A stretch of DNA of 25,229 bases, taken from NCBI GenBank assembly GCA_040255585.1, contig JBDZVI010000042.1, positions 1-25,229 on the forward strand, written 5' to 3'. The notes under the pieces were generated by a model. The model saw nothing but the letters and a program-made list of their open reading frames with translations. It was not told where the DNA came from and made no database searches. Both the position numbers and the translations under genes were made by a program. Shown piece after piece: positions 17,515 through 25,229 of this stretch. The DNA comes from JAAYYF01 sp040255585. GTDB taxonomy: Bacteria; Deinococcota; Deinococci; Deinococcales; Trueperaceae. Position 1 is the stretch's first letter. Each line of letters opens with the position of its first letter.

Positions 17515-20500
17515 ATGCGGAGTCCTTCGCCCTCAGAGCCGGTCAGTCCATGGCGCCCTCTGTTCGAGAGCGTTCGCCAGGCCGTCGGCCATAAGCGCGA
17601 CGAGCACGGCGTGGTCGGGAGCATCAACTGGTTGCGCCAGGCCATGGAGGCGCACGGCGCCAACCCCAACGTCGTCAGGAACATCATCTACCGAGACAAG
17701 GGCAGGCTGCCCGACAAACGCGCGCTCTTCCTGATCCTCGACGAGCTCTGGCGGGCGGCCGGCAACGCTCCGCTCGAGATGCCGGAACTCGAGGCGGCGC
17801 TCTCCCCCACCGCCGGCACCGAGCAGGAGGTTCTCCAGCTCCTCGGGCGCGACAAGCGCAGGGCGTACCGCGCCATGATCGGCGGCATCAGGACCGGCGA
17901 GCTGCCCAAGGTGCTCGTCACCGGGCGGCCGGGCTCCGGCAAGACGCTCCTGACCGACTACGTCCGCCAGGGCGTCGAGCCCTTGTTCGACGGGGGCCTC
18001 GACGTGATCCGTCTGGAGTTCGGCGGCACCGACCTCGCGACCTCGCTGGTTCGCCTGGCCACGGAGCTCGGTGTGCCGACCGACGTGATGGAGTCGCGGC
18101 TCGTACGCATCGCCACGGCCAGCGCGTTCGCCGTCCAGGCCGACGCGCAGGCCGAGCTGGCGCGCGTCGTCCTCGAGGCGGTGCGGCAGCGCCAGGCCCC
18201 CATACTGTTCCTGCTCCACGTCTCGCAGTCGCTCGCCAGCCAGGACAGCCTCGGTCTCGTGCCCCTCCGCCTCGCCAACCCTGACGTGCCGCGCGTCAGC
18301 GCGGTCGAGTGGCTATGGGTCACGCTCTTCGAGCCGCTGGCGCGGCTGCCCCGCGTCATGCTGTTCGTGACCATCACGGACCTACCTGCGCGCGCGATGC
18401 AGCGCCTCGGCAACTTCGCCGACCCCATCCGCCTGACCCCTCCCACGGTCACCGAGGCGCGCCGTTTCGTGAAGGCGCGCGTCCCCGACCTCAGTCCGGG
18501 GCGCCAAGAGGAGATCGTGCAGCGCGCCGGTCGGTCGTTCGAGGAGCTGCGGACGCTCACGCTCCTAGCCCAGGCCCGCGCCCCGCAGGAAGCCGGCCAG
18601 CAGCCCGACGAGCGCTACATCGAGCAGCTCTCGGGGCTGGTCACCACCGGCGACTCGGACCTGCGCGCCTTCCTCGCCGCCATCGCCGTCCTCTCGCCGC
18701 CGGAGCACCCCGCGTTCGAGGCCGGCGTGCTGCAGCGGCTCCGCGACGTCAGCCGCCCGCTCGGCTCCTTCGAGCTCTCGTTCCTGGACGCCGTGCCCGG
18801 CCAACCAGACCACTACCGCGTCTTCTCGCGCCAGCTCGCCCGCGCACTCCAGACGCGCCTGGCCGAGGACGAGCCGGCCGTCTACCGCCGCATGCAGCTC
18901 GCGACGGCCGCCCTGTACGCACCGGCGGCGGAGCAGGACCCATCGAGCGACGCGGCCGCCCGCTATCTGCACCACTTGTTCGAGGCGCGTGACTGGCGCG
19001 CCCTCACGGGCTGGCTCGCCGCGCATTCGGTCTCGCACGCCCAGGTGCGGCAGATCTGGCAAGCCGCCTCCACGGAGCTCCGGGCGGGGCCGGAGTTCGA
19101 CGCGGTGGCGAAGCAGGTGGCGGCGCACTACGTGCGGCTCGGCGCCTACGGGCATCCCGAGGCGGTCAAGGCCTTCGAGGCTGCCGCGGCTTCGGTCGAC
19201 CCGACGCTGCGGGCCTGGACTCTCGTCAAGCGCGCCGAAGGTGAGGCCCTCGCCGGCCGCTTCGAGCGCGCGGAGGTCCTCCTCGACACCGCACCAGACA
19301 TCGCCGAGCCACTGGCGCGCGCCGAGCACGCCTTGGCGCGCGCCAGCGTGGCCAGGTGGCGCGGCGACCTCGCCACGGCGGCCAAGTTGGTCACCGGCAC
19401 CGCGCGAAGCGAGTTGGCCCGCGTCAAGGCGAGCGGACGCGAGGCGCGCCTGGTGGCCACGAAGGTCGGGGTGTGGGAGGGCATGATCGCCAAGGACAGG
19501 GGCGACCTGCACGGAGCACTCGCGCGCCTCGAGGCGGTGGAGGCCGCCGACGACCTCGTGCGCGCCCGCGTCCAGTACCAGCGCGGCGACATCGCCACGC
19601 GTCTCGGGCGACTCGACACCGCCAAGGCGGCCCTCGACTCGGCCGTCGAACTGGCGAGCCGCTCCGAGGCGCTCGCCCAGGAGCAGGCCCGCTACCTCAT
19701 TCGCCGGGCCGCGCTCCTAAGGGCGCGGGGCGACCTGAGCGGCTCGCAGACCGACTTCAAGGCGGCGCGCTCGCGCCTGAACGGCGCCGAGCTGACCGAG
19801 ACGGAGACGGCCTTCTGGCTCGCCAAGGTCGACGCCGAATGGGCGCTCACGGCGCTCGCCCTCGGCGACTTCGAAGAGGGGACGTACGCGGTCACCAGGG
19901 CCCTGGCGGGCTTCCGAACCCACGCCAAGGCGAACGCGACCGCGCGGGCGGTCGAGCCCGCGCGCGGGAACGACGCCAACCGCTACCGGACGCTCAAAGG
20001 CACCCTGACCCTGGCCATCGCCTACGCCTGCCGCGGCCTGGCGCTCCCCTACCGCCGGCCCTTCCCGACACTGCGCGAGGGCCTGGACGGTCCCGACCTG
20101 CGGCATGCGCGCCAACGCATCGACGAGGTTCTCGAAGCGCTCGACGACCAAGCCTCGCTCAGCGGTCTTCGCTTCGACGCCCTGCTGCTCGCGAGCCAGT
20201 TCGCGATCGACGGCGCCGCCGCGCTGCGGTTCGCCGGAGAGGCGCTCGAGCACGCCGACCATGAGCATGCGCGCGCCAGCGCCTTGAGCGCTCGCGCGGC
20301 GGCGCACATGCGGCGCCTGGCCGCCCAAGCCGTCCTGGCCGACGTTCAAGCGGCGGCCGCGGCGCTCGGCACCTCCGCCGGCGATGGTGGCGACACCGGG
20401 CTGCGCGCCCAACTGGCCAGCTACGCGGTCGACGCCCATCTGGCGCTCGGCGACGCGAAGGCGGCCGCGGCGACCCTGACCGCCAGCCTCGACGACGCCA

Positions 20501-20700
20501 CGTTGAGTCCCTACCATGAGGGGCTGCTGCGCGCCTTCGGCGAGTCGGCCGACGAGCGGGGCGTCGGCGACGGCTGGAAGTCCCACAGGCGCCTGCGCAC
20601 GCTCCTCGGCGTCGACGGCACAGGACCGTCGACGCCGGCGCGGCTACCGGACGCCCTGGTCGCCGCTTGGCGCTCACGGTCGCGCGGCGCGCCGGCCTGA
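17515..20700 (+). CDS. Large STAND-like P-loop ATPase with helical repeats
   Basis: 1061 aa, cytosolic, no signal or TM segments. (1) An N-terminal helical domain, about 12-83, contains GSINWLRQAMEAHGANPNVV and IIYRDKGRLPDKRALF; it looks like a compact helix-turn-helix-type or adaptor domain but no family is recognised. (2) An NTPase core, about 105-360, has Walker A GRPGSGKT (137-144). The expected Walker B strand PILFLLHVSQS (229-239) lacks an acidic residue. A sensor-like strand VMLFVTITDL lies at 281-290. (3) A helical linker, about 380-530. (4) A long Ala/Arg/Leu-rich alpha-helical array resembling TPR repeats, about 540-1040. The layout fits STAND signalling ATPases. The acuA-like gene starts 7 bp downstream, pointing to a role in controlling that system; this is inference. 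Confidence 0.75.
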   Translation: MRSPSPSEPVSPWRPLFESVRQAVGHKRDEHGVVGSINWLRQAMEAHGANPNVVRNIIYRDKGRLPDKRALFLILDELWRAAGNAPLEMPELEAALSPTAGTEQEVLQLLGRDKRRAYRAMIGGIRTGELPKVLVTGRPGSGKTLLTDYVRQGVEPLFDGGLDVIRLEFGGTDLATSLVRLATELGVPTDVMESRLVRIATASAFAVQADAQAELARVVLEAVRQRQAPILFLLHVSQSLASQDSLGLVPLRLANPDVPRVSAVEWLWVTLFEPLARLPRVMLFVTITDLPARAMQRLGNFADPIRLTPPTVTEARRFVKARVPDLSPGRQEEIVQRAGRSFEELRTLTLLAQARAPQEAGQQPDERYIEQLSGLVTTGDSDLRAFLAAIAVLSPPEHPAFEAGVLQRLRDVSRPLGSFELSFLDAVPGQPDHYRVFSRQLARALQTRLAEDEPAVYRRMQLATAALYAPAAEQDPSSDAAARYLHHLFEARDWRALTGWLAAHSVSHAQVRQIWQAASTELRAGPEFDAVAKQVAAHYVRLGAYGHPEAVKAFEAAAASVDPTLRAWTLVKRAEGEALAGRFERAEVLLDTAPDIAEPLARAEHALARASVARWRGDLATAAKLVTGTARSELARVKASGREARLVATKVGVWEGMIAKDRGDLHGALARLEAVEAADDLVRARVQYQRGDIATRLGRLDTAKAALDSAVELASRSEALAQEQARYLIRRAALLRARGDLSGSQTDFKAARSRLNGAELTETETAFWLAKVDAEWALTALALGDFEEGTYAVTRALAGFRTHAKANATARAVEPARGNDANRYRTLKGTLTLAIAYACRGLALPYRRPFPTLREGLDGPDLRHARQRIDEVLEALDDQASLSGLRFDALLLASQFAIDGAAALRFAGEALEHADHEHARASALSARAAAHMRRLAAQAVLADVQAAAAALGTSAGDGGDTGLRAQLASYAVDAHLALGDAKAAAATLTASLDDATLSPYHEGLLRAFGESADERGVGDGWKSHRRLRTLLGVDGTGPSTPARLPDALVAAWRSRSRGAPA

Positions 20701-20707
20701 AGGGCAC

Positions 20708-21367
20708 GTGGACGCCGCAGACGAGGCCGTTCGGATAGCCGCCTGCGTCCGGGCGGCCGAGCTGGCACGCCTGCGCCCCCACGCCGGCCTCGACCGCTTC
20801 CGGACGCCGGAGCAGCAGCTGGCCGCCCTGGTCGACATCGCCGCCGACCCCAAGGGGTGTGTCGTGGTGGCCACGGCTGGCGCGTCCGTCGTCGCGGGCG
20901 CGCCCGCGACGACGGACGAGACGCTCGTGGGCTACGTGGCGTTCCACCCGCCGACCGAGATCGAGTCGTGGGGCGCCGACAGGACCGGCGAACTCGTGGA
21001 GCTCGGGGCCATCGAGGTGACCCCAGCGTTCCGCGGTCACCGCATCGCCCCGCGCCTGTTGGAGGCCGGCTTCGCCGACGGGCGCTTCGACGGGACCGTC
21101 GTCTTCGCGACCCTGTACGTCTGGCATTACGACCTGCAGGCGAGCGGCATGACCGACCTGGCGTACCGGCGCATGCTCGAGAACCTGTACCGCTCCGTGG
21201 CGATGGAGAGCTTCGCCACGAGCGACGAGGAGGTGCGCAGCAGCGCGGCGAACGCGCTCATGGCGCGCATCGGGCCACGCGCTCCCGAACGCGTGGTGGC
21301 CGAGTTCCACCGACTGCGCATGGGGACACACGGCCCGTCGCGGGCCCCCCTGGTAGCATCCTCGTAG
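20708..21367 (+). CDS. acuA: AcuA-like GNAT protein acetyltransferase
   Basis: 219 aa. The GNAT core is seen as VELGAIEVTPAFRGHRIAPRLLEAGF, the acetyl-CoA pyrophosphate loop being RGHRIA, followed by a strand ending TLYVWHYDLQ. In Bacillus, AcuA acetylates and inactivates acetyl-CoA synthetase AcsA. The identification rests mainly on gene order with acuB and acuC plus the fold. GTG 20708 is used: it follows GAAGG by 4 nt, and the longer upstream frame lies wholly inside the ATPase gene. 16 bp before acuB. No acsA is present in this window. Confidence 0.82.
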   Translation: MDAADEAVRIAACVRAAELARLRPHAGLDRFRTPEQQLAALVDIAADPKGCVVVATAGASVVAGAPATTDETLVGYVAFHPPTEIESWGADRTGELVELGAIEVTPAFRGHRIAPRLLEAGFADGRFDGTVVFATLYVWHYDLQASGMTDLAYRRMLENLYRSVAMESFATSDEEVRSSAANALMARIGPRAPERVVAEFHRLRMGTHGPSRAPLVASS

Positions 21368-21383
21368 ATGAAGGAGCAGGCCG

Positions 21384-22040
21384 ATGCTCGTTAACGAGAT
21401 CATGTCCCACAAGGTCGTAGCGATCGGCCCTGACACGCCGATCAAGGACGTCCAGGCCTTGATGGAGCTACGCAACATCCGCCATTTCCCGATCCTCGCC
21501 GAGCCGAGCGGCGGCGGCTCCGACCGGCTGGTCGGCATCGTCTCCGACCGGGACGTGCGCCTGGTCGGCGCCGACCACCCGAAGGCCCCGCCGGGCGTGC
21601 GGGCCACCGATCCGGTGCGCCTGCTCATGGTGCATCCGGTGCTGACCGCCGATCCGAACGACCCCATCGAGGAGGCGGCCAAGGTCCTGCGCGACAACAA
21701 GATAGGGGCCATGCCCGTCATGGAGGACGGTCGCCTGGTCGGCATCGTCACCGGCATCGACATGCTCGACGCCCTCATCCGGATGTCCGGCGTGCGGCGC
21801 GCGTCCAGCCGCCTCGAGGTCGAGTTGGTCGACCGGCCGGGGGCGCTGGCCGGGCTTCTCGACCGGGTGGCCAGCCGCAACGTGAACGTCTCCAGCGTCA
21901 TGACCTCCCGCTCCGATCCGGATGCCGACACTGTCGCGTTCGTGCTGCGCACCTCGACCGTCGACGGGCACGGCCTCGCGGCTTATCTGCGCGGCCTGGG
22001 GTACAACGTCCTATGGCCGCCGGAGGCTCAGGAAGCGTGA
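21384..22040 (+). CDS. acuB: AcuB-like protein, two CBS domains plus ACT domain
   Basis: 218 aa, the usual AcuB size. CBS1 about 1-62 (MLVNEIMSHKVVAIGPDTPI ... GIVSDRDVR), CBS2 about 75-133 (DPVRLLMVHPVLTADPND ... GIVTGIDMLDALI), ACT about 140-212 (LEVELVDRPGALAGLLDRVA). CBS pairs usually bind adenine nucleotides and ACT domains small metabolites, so it is a probable energy or metabolite sensor for the acetylation switch; its biochemical role is poorly known even in Bacillus. ATG 21384 has AAGGAG (21371-21376) 7 nt upstream. It overlaps acuC by 4 bp. Confidence 0.9.
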   Translation: MLVNEIMSHKVVAIGPDTPIKDVQALMELRNIRHFPILAEPSGGGSDRLVGIVSDRDVRLVGADHPKAPPGVRATDPVRLLMVHPVLTADPNDPIEEAAKVLRDNKIGAMPVMEDGRLVGIVTGIDMLDALIRMSGVRRASSRLEVELVDRPGALAGLLDRVASRNVNVSSVMTSRSDPDADTVAFVLRTSTVDGHGLAAYLRGLGYNVLWPPEAQEA

Positions 22041-23254
22041 ACGCCGGGCCCCGCGCGGTCGCGCCGGCCGGCGAAGTCCTGCTCGTGCACGACGAGCGCA
22101 TGGCGCACTTCGAGCTCGCCGCCGATCACCCGTTCAAGCCCTTGCGGATGGAGCTGACCCGCTCGTTGCTCGAGCACGCCGGAGCGCTGGCGCCGTCCGA
22201 GGTGGTGCGGCCCGAGCCGTTGGCGGATGGCGAGCTCGCGAGCGTCCACGACGTGGACTACATCGCGGACGTGCAGGCGCTCTCGCGGGGCGAGACGGTC
22301 GAGAGGGCGCGGCAGCGTGGGCTGGGCACGGCCGACAACCCGATCTTCCCCGGCATGCACGATCTCGTCTCGCTGGTCTGCGCCGGCACGGCCACCGCCA
22401 TGGAGTTGGTCGCCACGGGCCGGGCGCGACGGGCCGTTAACCTGGGCGGCGGGCTCCACCACGCCATGCGCGACCATGCCTCGGGGTTCTGCCTATACAA
22501 CGACCTGGCCATCGCCGCCCGCCGCGCCGTCGACCGCCACGGCCTGCGCGTCGCATACGTCGACCTCGACGCTCACCACGGTGACGGCGTCCAGTGGCTG
22601 CTCTACGAGGATCCGCAGGTGCTGAAGGTCAGCCTGCACGAATCCGGGCACTACCTGTTCCCCGGCACTGGGCACACGTTCGAGACGGGCAAGGGAGCCG
22701 GGCGCGGGTTGGCCGTCAACGTCCCCCTCGAGCCCTTCACGGAGGACGACTCGTACCTCGAGGCCTTCGACGCCGTCGTGCCGGCCGCGTTGCGAGCCTT
22801 CAGGCCCGACATCGTCCTCCTGCAGGCCGGCGCCGATCCCCACCGCCTCGACCCCCTGGCCGACCTCTCCCTCACGCTGGCGGGCATGCGCGCCGCCTAC
22901 GACCGCGTCGTCGCCTTGGCCGACGAGCTGACGGGCGGTCGCATCGTGGCGACGGGCGGCGGCGGCTACGACCCCTACCGCACCGTGCCCAGGGCCTGGG
23001 CGCAGCTCTGGAGCGCCCTGACGGGCCGCGAGCTGCCCGATGATCTGCCCGCGGCATGGTTGGCCGAGTGGCGAGGGAGGCTGCCCGGAGTCCAACTGCC
23101 GGAACGGGCGACGGACGGACCCCAGGACTTCAAGCCGCAACCGAAACGCGACCAGGTGGCGAGGCGCAACCGCGTCGTCGCGACCAGGGCGGCGGAGACG
23201 CTCCTCACCATCTGGCAGGACACCGGGCTCGTCGGAACGGTAACCTCGTCCTGA
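22037..23254 (+). CDS. acuC: AcuC-like histone-deacetylase-family protein deacetylase
   Basis: 405 aa zinc-dependent deacetylase. Features from GTG 22037: GGGLHHAM with the catalytic His pair 141-142, VDLDAHHGDG with zinc ligands Asp178 and His180, GADPHRLDPLA with Asp267, and GGGGYDP with transition-state Tyr311. In Bacillus, AcuC removes the acetyl group that AcuA places on acetyl-CoA synthetase. GTG 22037 is preferred: it makes a GTGA overlap with acuB and has GGAGG at 22022-22026; an in-frame ATG at 22013 adds 8 residues but has no Shine-Dalgarno. A C-terminal extension of about 70 residues after the domain is basic and of unknown function. Confidence 0.92.
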   Translation: MNAGPRAVAPAGEVLLVHDERMAHFELAADHPFKPLRMELTRSLLEHAGALAPSEVVRPEPLADGELASVHDVDYIADVQALSRGETVERARQRGLGTADNPIFPGMHDLVSLVCAGTATAMELVATGRARRAVNLGGGLHHAMRDHASGFCLYNDLAIAARRAVDRHGLRVAYVDLDAHHGDGVQWLLYEDPQVLKVSLHESGHYLFPGTGHTFETGKGAGRGLAVNVPLEPFTEDDSYLEAFDAVVPAALRAFRPDIVLLQAGADPHRLDPLADLSLTLAGMRAAYDRVVALADELTGGRIVATGGGGYDPYRTVPRAWAQLWSALTGRELPDDLPAAWLAEWRGRLPGVQLPERATDGPQDFKPQPKRDQVARRNRVVATRAAETLLTIWQDTGLVGTVTSS

Positions 23255-23259
23255 GACCT

Positions 23260-23278
23260 TCGAGCGCCTACCGCTCGA
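23260..23278 (+). promoter_or_regulatory. Stem-loop between acuC and the HIBADH-like gene
   Basis: A perfect 7-bp stem TCGAGCG/CGCTCGA with loop CCTAC starts 6 nt after the acuC stop. No immediate T-run follows (TCTTT appears only at 23291-23295), so a partial attenuator, RNA processing site or operator is as likely as a terminator. Confidence 0.35.
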
Positions 23279-23308
23279 CCAGGGCGACCGTCTTTGGAGG
23301 ACAACGAC

Positions 23309-24184
23309 ATGCGCATCGGCTTCATCGGACTCGGCACCATGGGCGCGCCGATGGCCGCCAGGCTCCTGGCGGCAGGCTTCGACGTGAGCGTCCACAACCG
23401 TACGCGCGAGCGCGAGGAGCCGCTGGCGGCCCTCGGCGCCAAGCGGGCAGCGAGCCCGAAGAGCTGCGCCCAGGACAGCGACGTCGTGTTCACCATGGTC
23501 TCCGATACGCCGGACGTGCAGGCCGTCGTCACCGGCGATCACGGCGCCATCGAGGGGTTGGCGGAAGGCTCGGTGCTCGTCGACATGAGCACCATCAGCC
23601 CCGCCACGACGCGGCGTCTGGCCGCCGCACTCGCCCAGCGCGGCGTTCAGATGCTCGACGCGCCGGTCTCCGGTGGCAGCGAAGGGGCCAGGAACGGCAC
23701 GCTATCCATCATGGTCGGCGGCGACGCCGTGGCCCTGGAGCGCGTGCGCCCCGTGCTGGAGCACTTGGGCCGCACCATCACCCACGTCGGCCCGGTCGGC
23801 AGCGGACAGGTGGCGAAGGCGGTCAACCAGGTCATCATCGCTGGTACGTACGCGGCCGTCGCCGAGGGCATGGCCTTGGCGATGGCGGCCGGGATCGACA
23901 CCGACGCGGCGCTCACCGCCCTCGGCGGGGGAGCGGCCGGCTCCTGGGTGCTGGCCAACCGGGCCAGGAACATGCTCGCCGGCGACTACCCGCTCGGCTT
24001 TCGCACGCGCCTGCATAGGAAAGACCTGGGCATCGCGCTCGCATCGGCGCGCGAGCTCGGCGTCAGCATGCCGGTGGCGGCGTACGTTGAGCAGGTCGAG
24101 ACCAGCCTAGTGGCGCGCGGCTTCGGCGACGAGGACGTCTCGAACGTCGCCCGCGTGGTGCGCGAGCAGGCCGGGCTCAAGTAG
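23309..24184 (+). CDS. 3-hydroxyisobutyrate dehydrogenase family (beta-hydroxyacid dehydrogenase)
   Basis: 291 aa NAD(P)-dependent oxidoreductase. Rossmann GFIGLGTMGAPMA (4-16), then VHNRT (28-32), where Asn-Arg at the end of beta2 hints at NADPH use. Substrate motif DAPVSGG (117-123), the catalytic GxxGxGxxxKxxxN with Lys170 and Asn173, and the C-terminal HRKDLGIAL (Lys238, Asp239). Candidates: 3-hydroxyisobutyrate dehydrogenase (valine catabolism), tartronate semialdehyde reductase, or glyoxylate/succinic semialdehyde reductase; motifs do not separate these. ATG 23309 has GGAGG (23296-23300) 8 nt upstream. It lies 54 bp after acuC and may share its transcript. Confidence 0.88.
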   Translation: MRIGFIGLGTMGAPMAARLLAAGFDVSVHNRTREREEPLAALGAKRAASPKSCAQDSDVVFTMVSDTPDVQAVVTGDHGAIEGLAEGSVLVDMSTISPATTRRLAAALAQRGVQMLDAPVSGGSEGARNGTLSIMVGGDAVALERVRPVLEHLGRTITHVGPVGSGQVAKAVNQVIIAGTYAAVAEGMALAMAAGIDTDAALTALGGGAAGSWVLANRARNMLAGDYPLGFRTRLHRKDLGIALASARELGVSMPVAAYVEQVETSLVARGFGDEDVSNVARVVREQAGLK

Positions 24185-24201
24185 CCAGGCCCTTGGCGGC
24201 G

Positions 24202-25035
24202 TCAGGGCGAGCTGGCCACCACCCAGACGCGTTCGGCGTCGGGCCGCGCCGGTTGGCCGTCCGGGTACTCGATGACCGCGACGTCCGCGAAGCCCGCCGC
24301 CGCCAGGAGCCGCACGAGGTCGGGGGTCGCGTAGCCGCGCTCCTGGTGCACCTCCACGAACGAACCCTCGCCCGTCTCGCAGTACGCCTCCACCGTCGCG
24401 AGCCCGCTCTCCTCGTCGTAAGTATGCGTCCAGCGGTAGTAGACGTCGTCGGCCCACCCCTCGGACACGCCGTCAAGCCATAGCTCCCTCAACCCCGTGG
24501 GCGTGTTCACGTCGAACATGAGGACGCCGCCGGGCACGAGGTGGTCGCGCACGCGGGCGAGGCAACGGGCGAAGGCCGCCTCGGTCAGCAGGTTGTTGAG
24601 GGCGTCGAACACGGAGTACACGAGCTGGAAGCGCCGCCCGAGCGAGAACTCCTCGAACGTGTCGAGGTGGAACACGATGCCTGGGAGCTTCTTGCGGGCC
24701 GCGGCGAGCATGGCGGAGCTGGCGTCCAGACCCTCGACCTCGTAACCCAGCTCCCACATCGGTAGCGTCGCGTTGCCGGTGCCGCATCCGAGGTCGAGGA
24801 GCCCGCTCCCGGCCGAACCTCTCGGTAAGCCGCGGCGTGCGGCCGTGCGCACGATGAAGGCGGCCCACTCGTCGTACTCGATGTCCGCCATGAGGCGGTC
24901 GTAGACGCCGGCCAGGTCCGTGTAGGGGGCGGCGTTGCGACCGTCGACCGGCACGCCAGTTGGCGCGCCATTTGGCGCGACGGTCGGCGCGACTCCGCCC
25001 CGCCCACGACCGTCGCCCGCGTACTCCTCGTCCAC
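24202..25035 (-). CDS. Class I SAM-dependent methyltransferase, YqeM-like
   Basis: 277 aa. SAM-binding motif I LLDLGCGTGNAT (79-90), an acidic residue after beta2 in VEGLDAS, and motif IV/post region VLMFDVNTP. The N-terminal signature APYTDLAGVYDRLMADIEYDEWA is typical of the YqeM-type group, whose substrate is unknown. About 35 residues before it are Gly/Pro/Ala-rich and disordered. GTG 25035 is chosen because a TATCAT -10 element ends 6 nt upstream; a later start would lose nothing conserved. Convergent with the HIBADH-like gene (17-bp gap). Confidence 0.85.
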   Translation of the reverse strand: MDEEYAGDGRGRGGVAPTVAPNGAPTGVPVDGRNAAPYTDLAGVYDRLMADIEYDEWAAFIVRTAARRGLPRGSAGSGLLDLGCGTGNATLPMWELGYEVEGLDASSAMLAAARKKLPGIVFHLDTFEEFSLGRRFQLVYSVFDALNNLLTEAAFARCLARVRDHLVPGGVLMFDVNTPTGLRELWLDGVSEGWADDVYYRWTHTYDEESGLATVEAYCETGEGSFVEVHQERGYATPDLVRLLAAAGFADVAVIEYPDGQPARPDAERVWVVASSP

Positions 25036-25041
25036 GCGCGG

Positions 25042-25047
25042 ATGATA
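25042..25047 (-). promoter_or_regulatory. -10 element (TATCAT) of the methyltransferase gene
   Basis: Minus-strand TATCAT ends 6 nt before GTG 25035, suggesting a leaderless mRNA that starts with GTG. The palindrome CGGCCTAGGCCG (25053-25064) lies just upstream and could be an operator. Confidence 0.45.
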
Positions 25048-25175
25048 ACCGCCGGCCTAGGCCGACCGGGGTTCGGCCGGTGGCGTTCAACGGCCGCGCG
25101 CATGGCCGCCTAAGCTGAGCGCGTCGCGCAGGAACCGCCTCGGCCAGCCCAAGCCGGGTAGCCGGCGCGACGCCA

Positions 25176-25229
25176 CTAGGGTCTGTTCACTCTTGACGGC
25201 ACGGCGTCAGAAGTCGTGCACGACCGAGA
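25176..25229 (-). mobile_element. Possible end of an insertion sequence running off the right edge
   Basis: CTAG at 25176-25179 is followed by GGTCTGTTCACTCTTGACGG, which looks like a transposon terminal repeat of the IS5-type style; IS5 elements favour CTAG-like (YTAR) targets. On the minus strand an open frame from the window edge ends ...VVHDF-stop at 25207, consistent with a transposase C-terminus next to its terminal repeat. Only about 50 bases are visible, so this rests on pattern only. Confidence 0.35.

Overview
The window is very GC-rich and gene-dense, with no gap between genes above 300 bases. It looks like chromosomal backbone of a Deinococcota bacterium, possibly the Truepera side of the phylum. 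Reasons: futalosine-route menaquinone genes (MqnC plus an amidohydrolase), a short Mfd, frequent GTG/TTG starts, and at least six genes whose start codon lies 6-7 nt after a TANNNT -10 element, the leaderless signature known from Deinococcus. The lineage is inference; no marker here settles it.

Layout. 1-54: 3' part of an initiator tRNA, followed by a terminator hairpin. 157-2850 (+): an MFS drug-efflux protein, era, and a small GIY-YIG protein. 3002-3460 (+): a small secreted beta-barrel-like protein with its own promoter and terminator. 3586-9008 (-): spoIID-like gene, a two-TM small protein, rsmI and mfd, probably one operon, transcribed towards the barrel gene. 9112-9975 (+): a 2,4-dienoyl-CoA-reductase-type SDR. 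10043-13270 (-): acnA, then a membrane-anchored protein with a leaderless promoter behind a strong hairpin. 13359-14537 (+): a winged-helix regulator divergent from acnA, with a perfect inverted repeat over its start codon, then a lipoprotein. 14631-17404 (-): mqnC, a coupled amidohydrolase (probable aminodeoxyfutalosine deaminase) and trxA. 17515-24184 (+): a 1061-aa P-loop ATPase with a helical-repeat C-terminus, tightly followed by acuA, acuB, acuC and a 3-hydroxyisobutyrate-dehydrogenase-like gene. 24202-25035 (-): a YqeM-like methyltransferase. 25176-25229: what may be the end of an insertion sequence entering from the right.

Functional themes. Housekeeping: translation start, ribosome assembly, rRNA methylation, transcription-coupled repair. 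Central carbon and acetate: aconitase; AcuA/AcuC are the acetylation/deacetylation pair that controls acetyl-CoA synthetase in Bacillus; an acyl-CoA-pathway SDR; HIBADH. Quinone synthesis: the mqnC pair. The most unusual unit is the large ATPase, which has no recognisable Walker B acid and is joined by a 7-bp gap to acuABC. This is a candidate NTPase-controlled protein-acetylation module.
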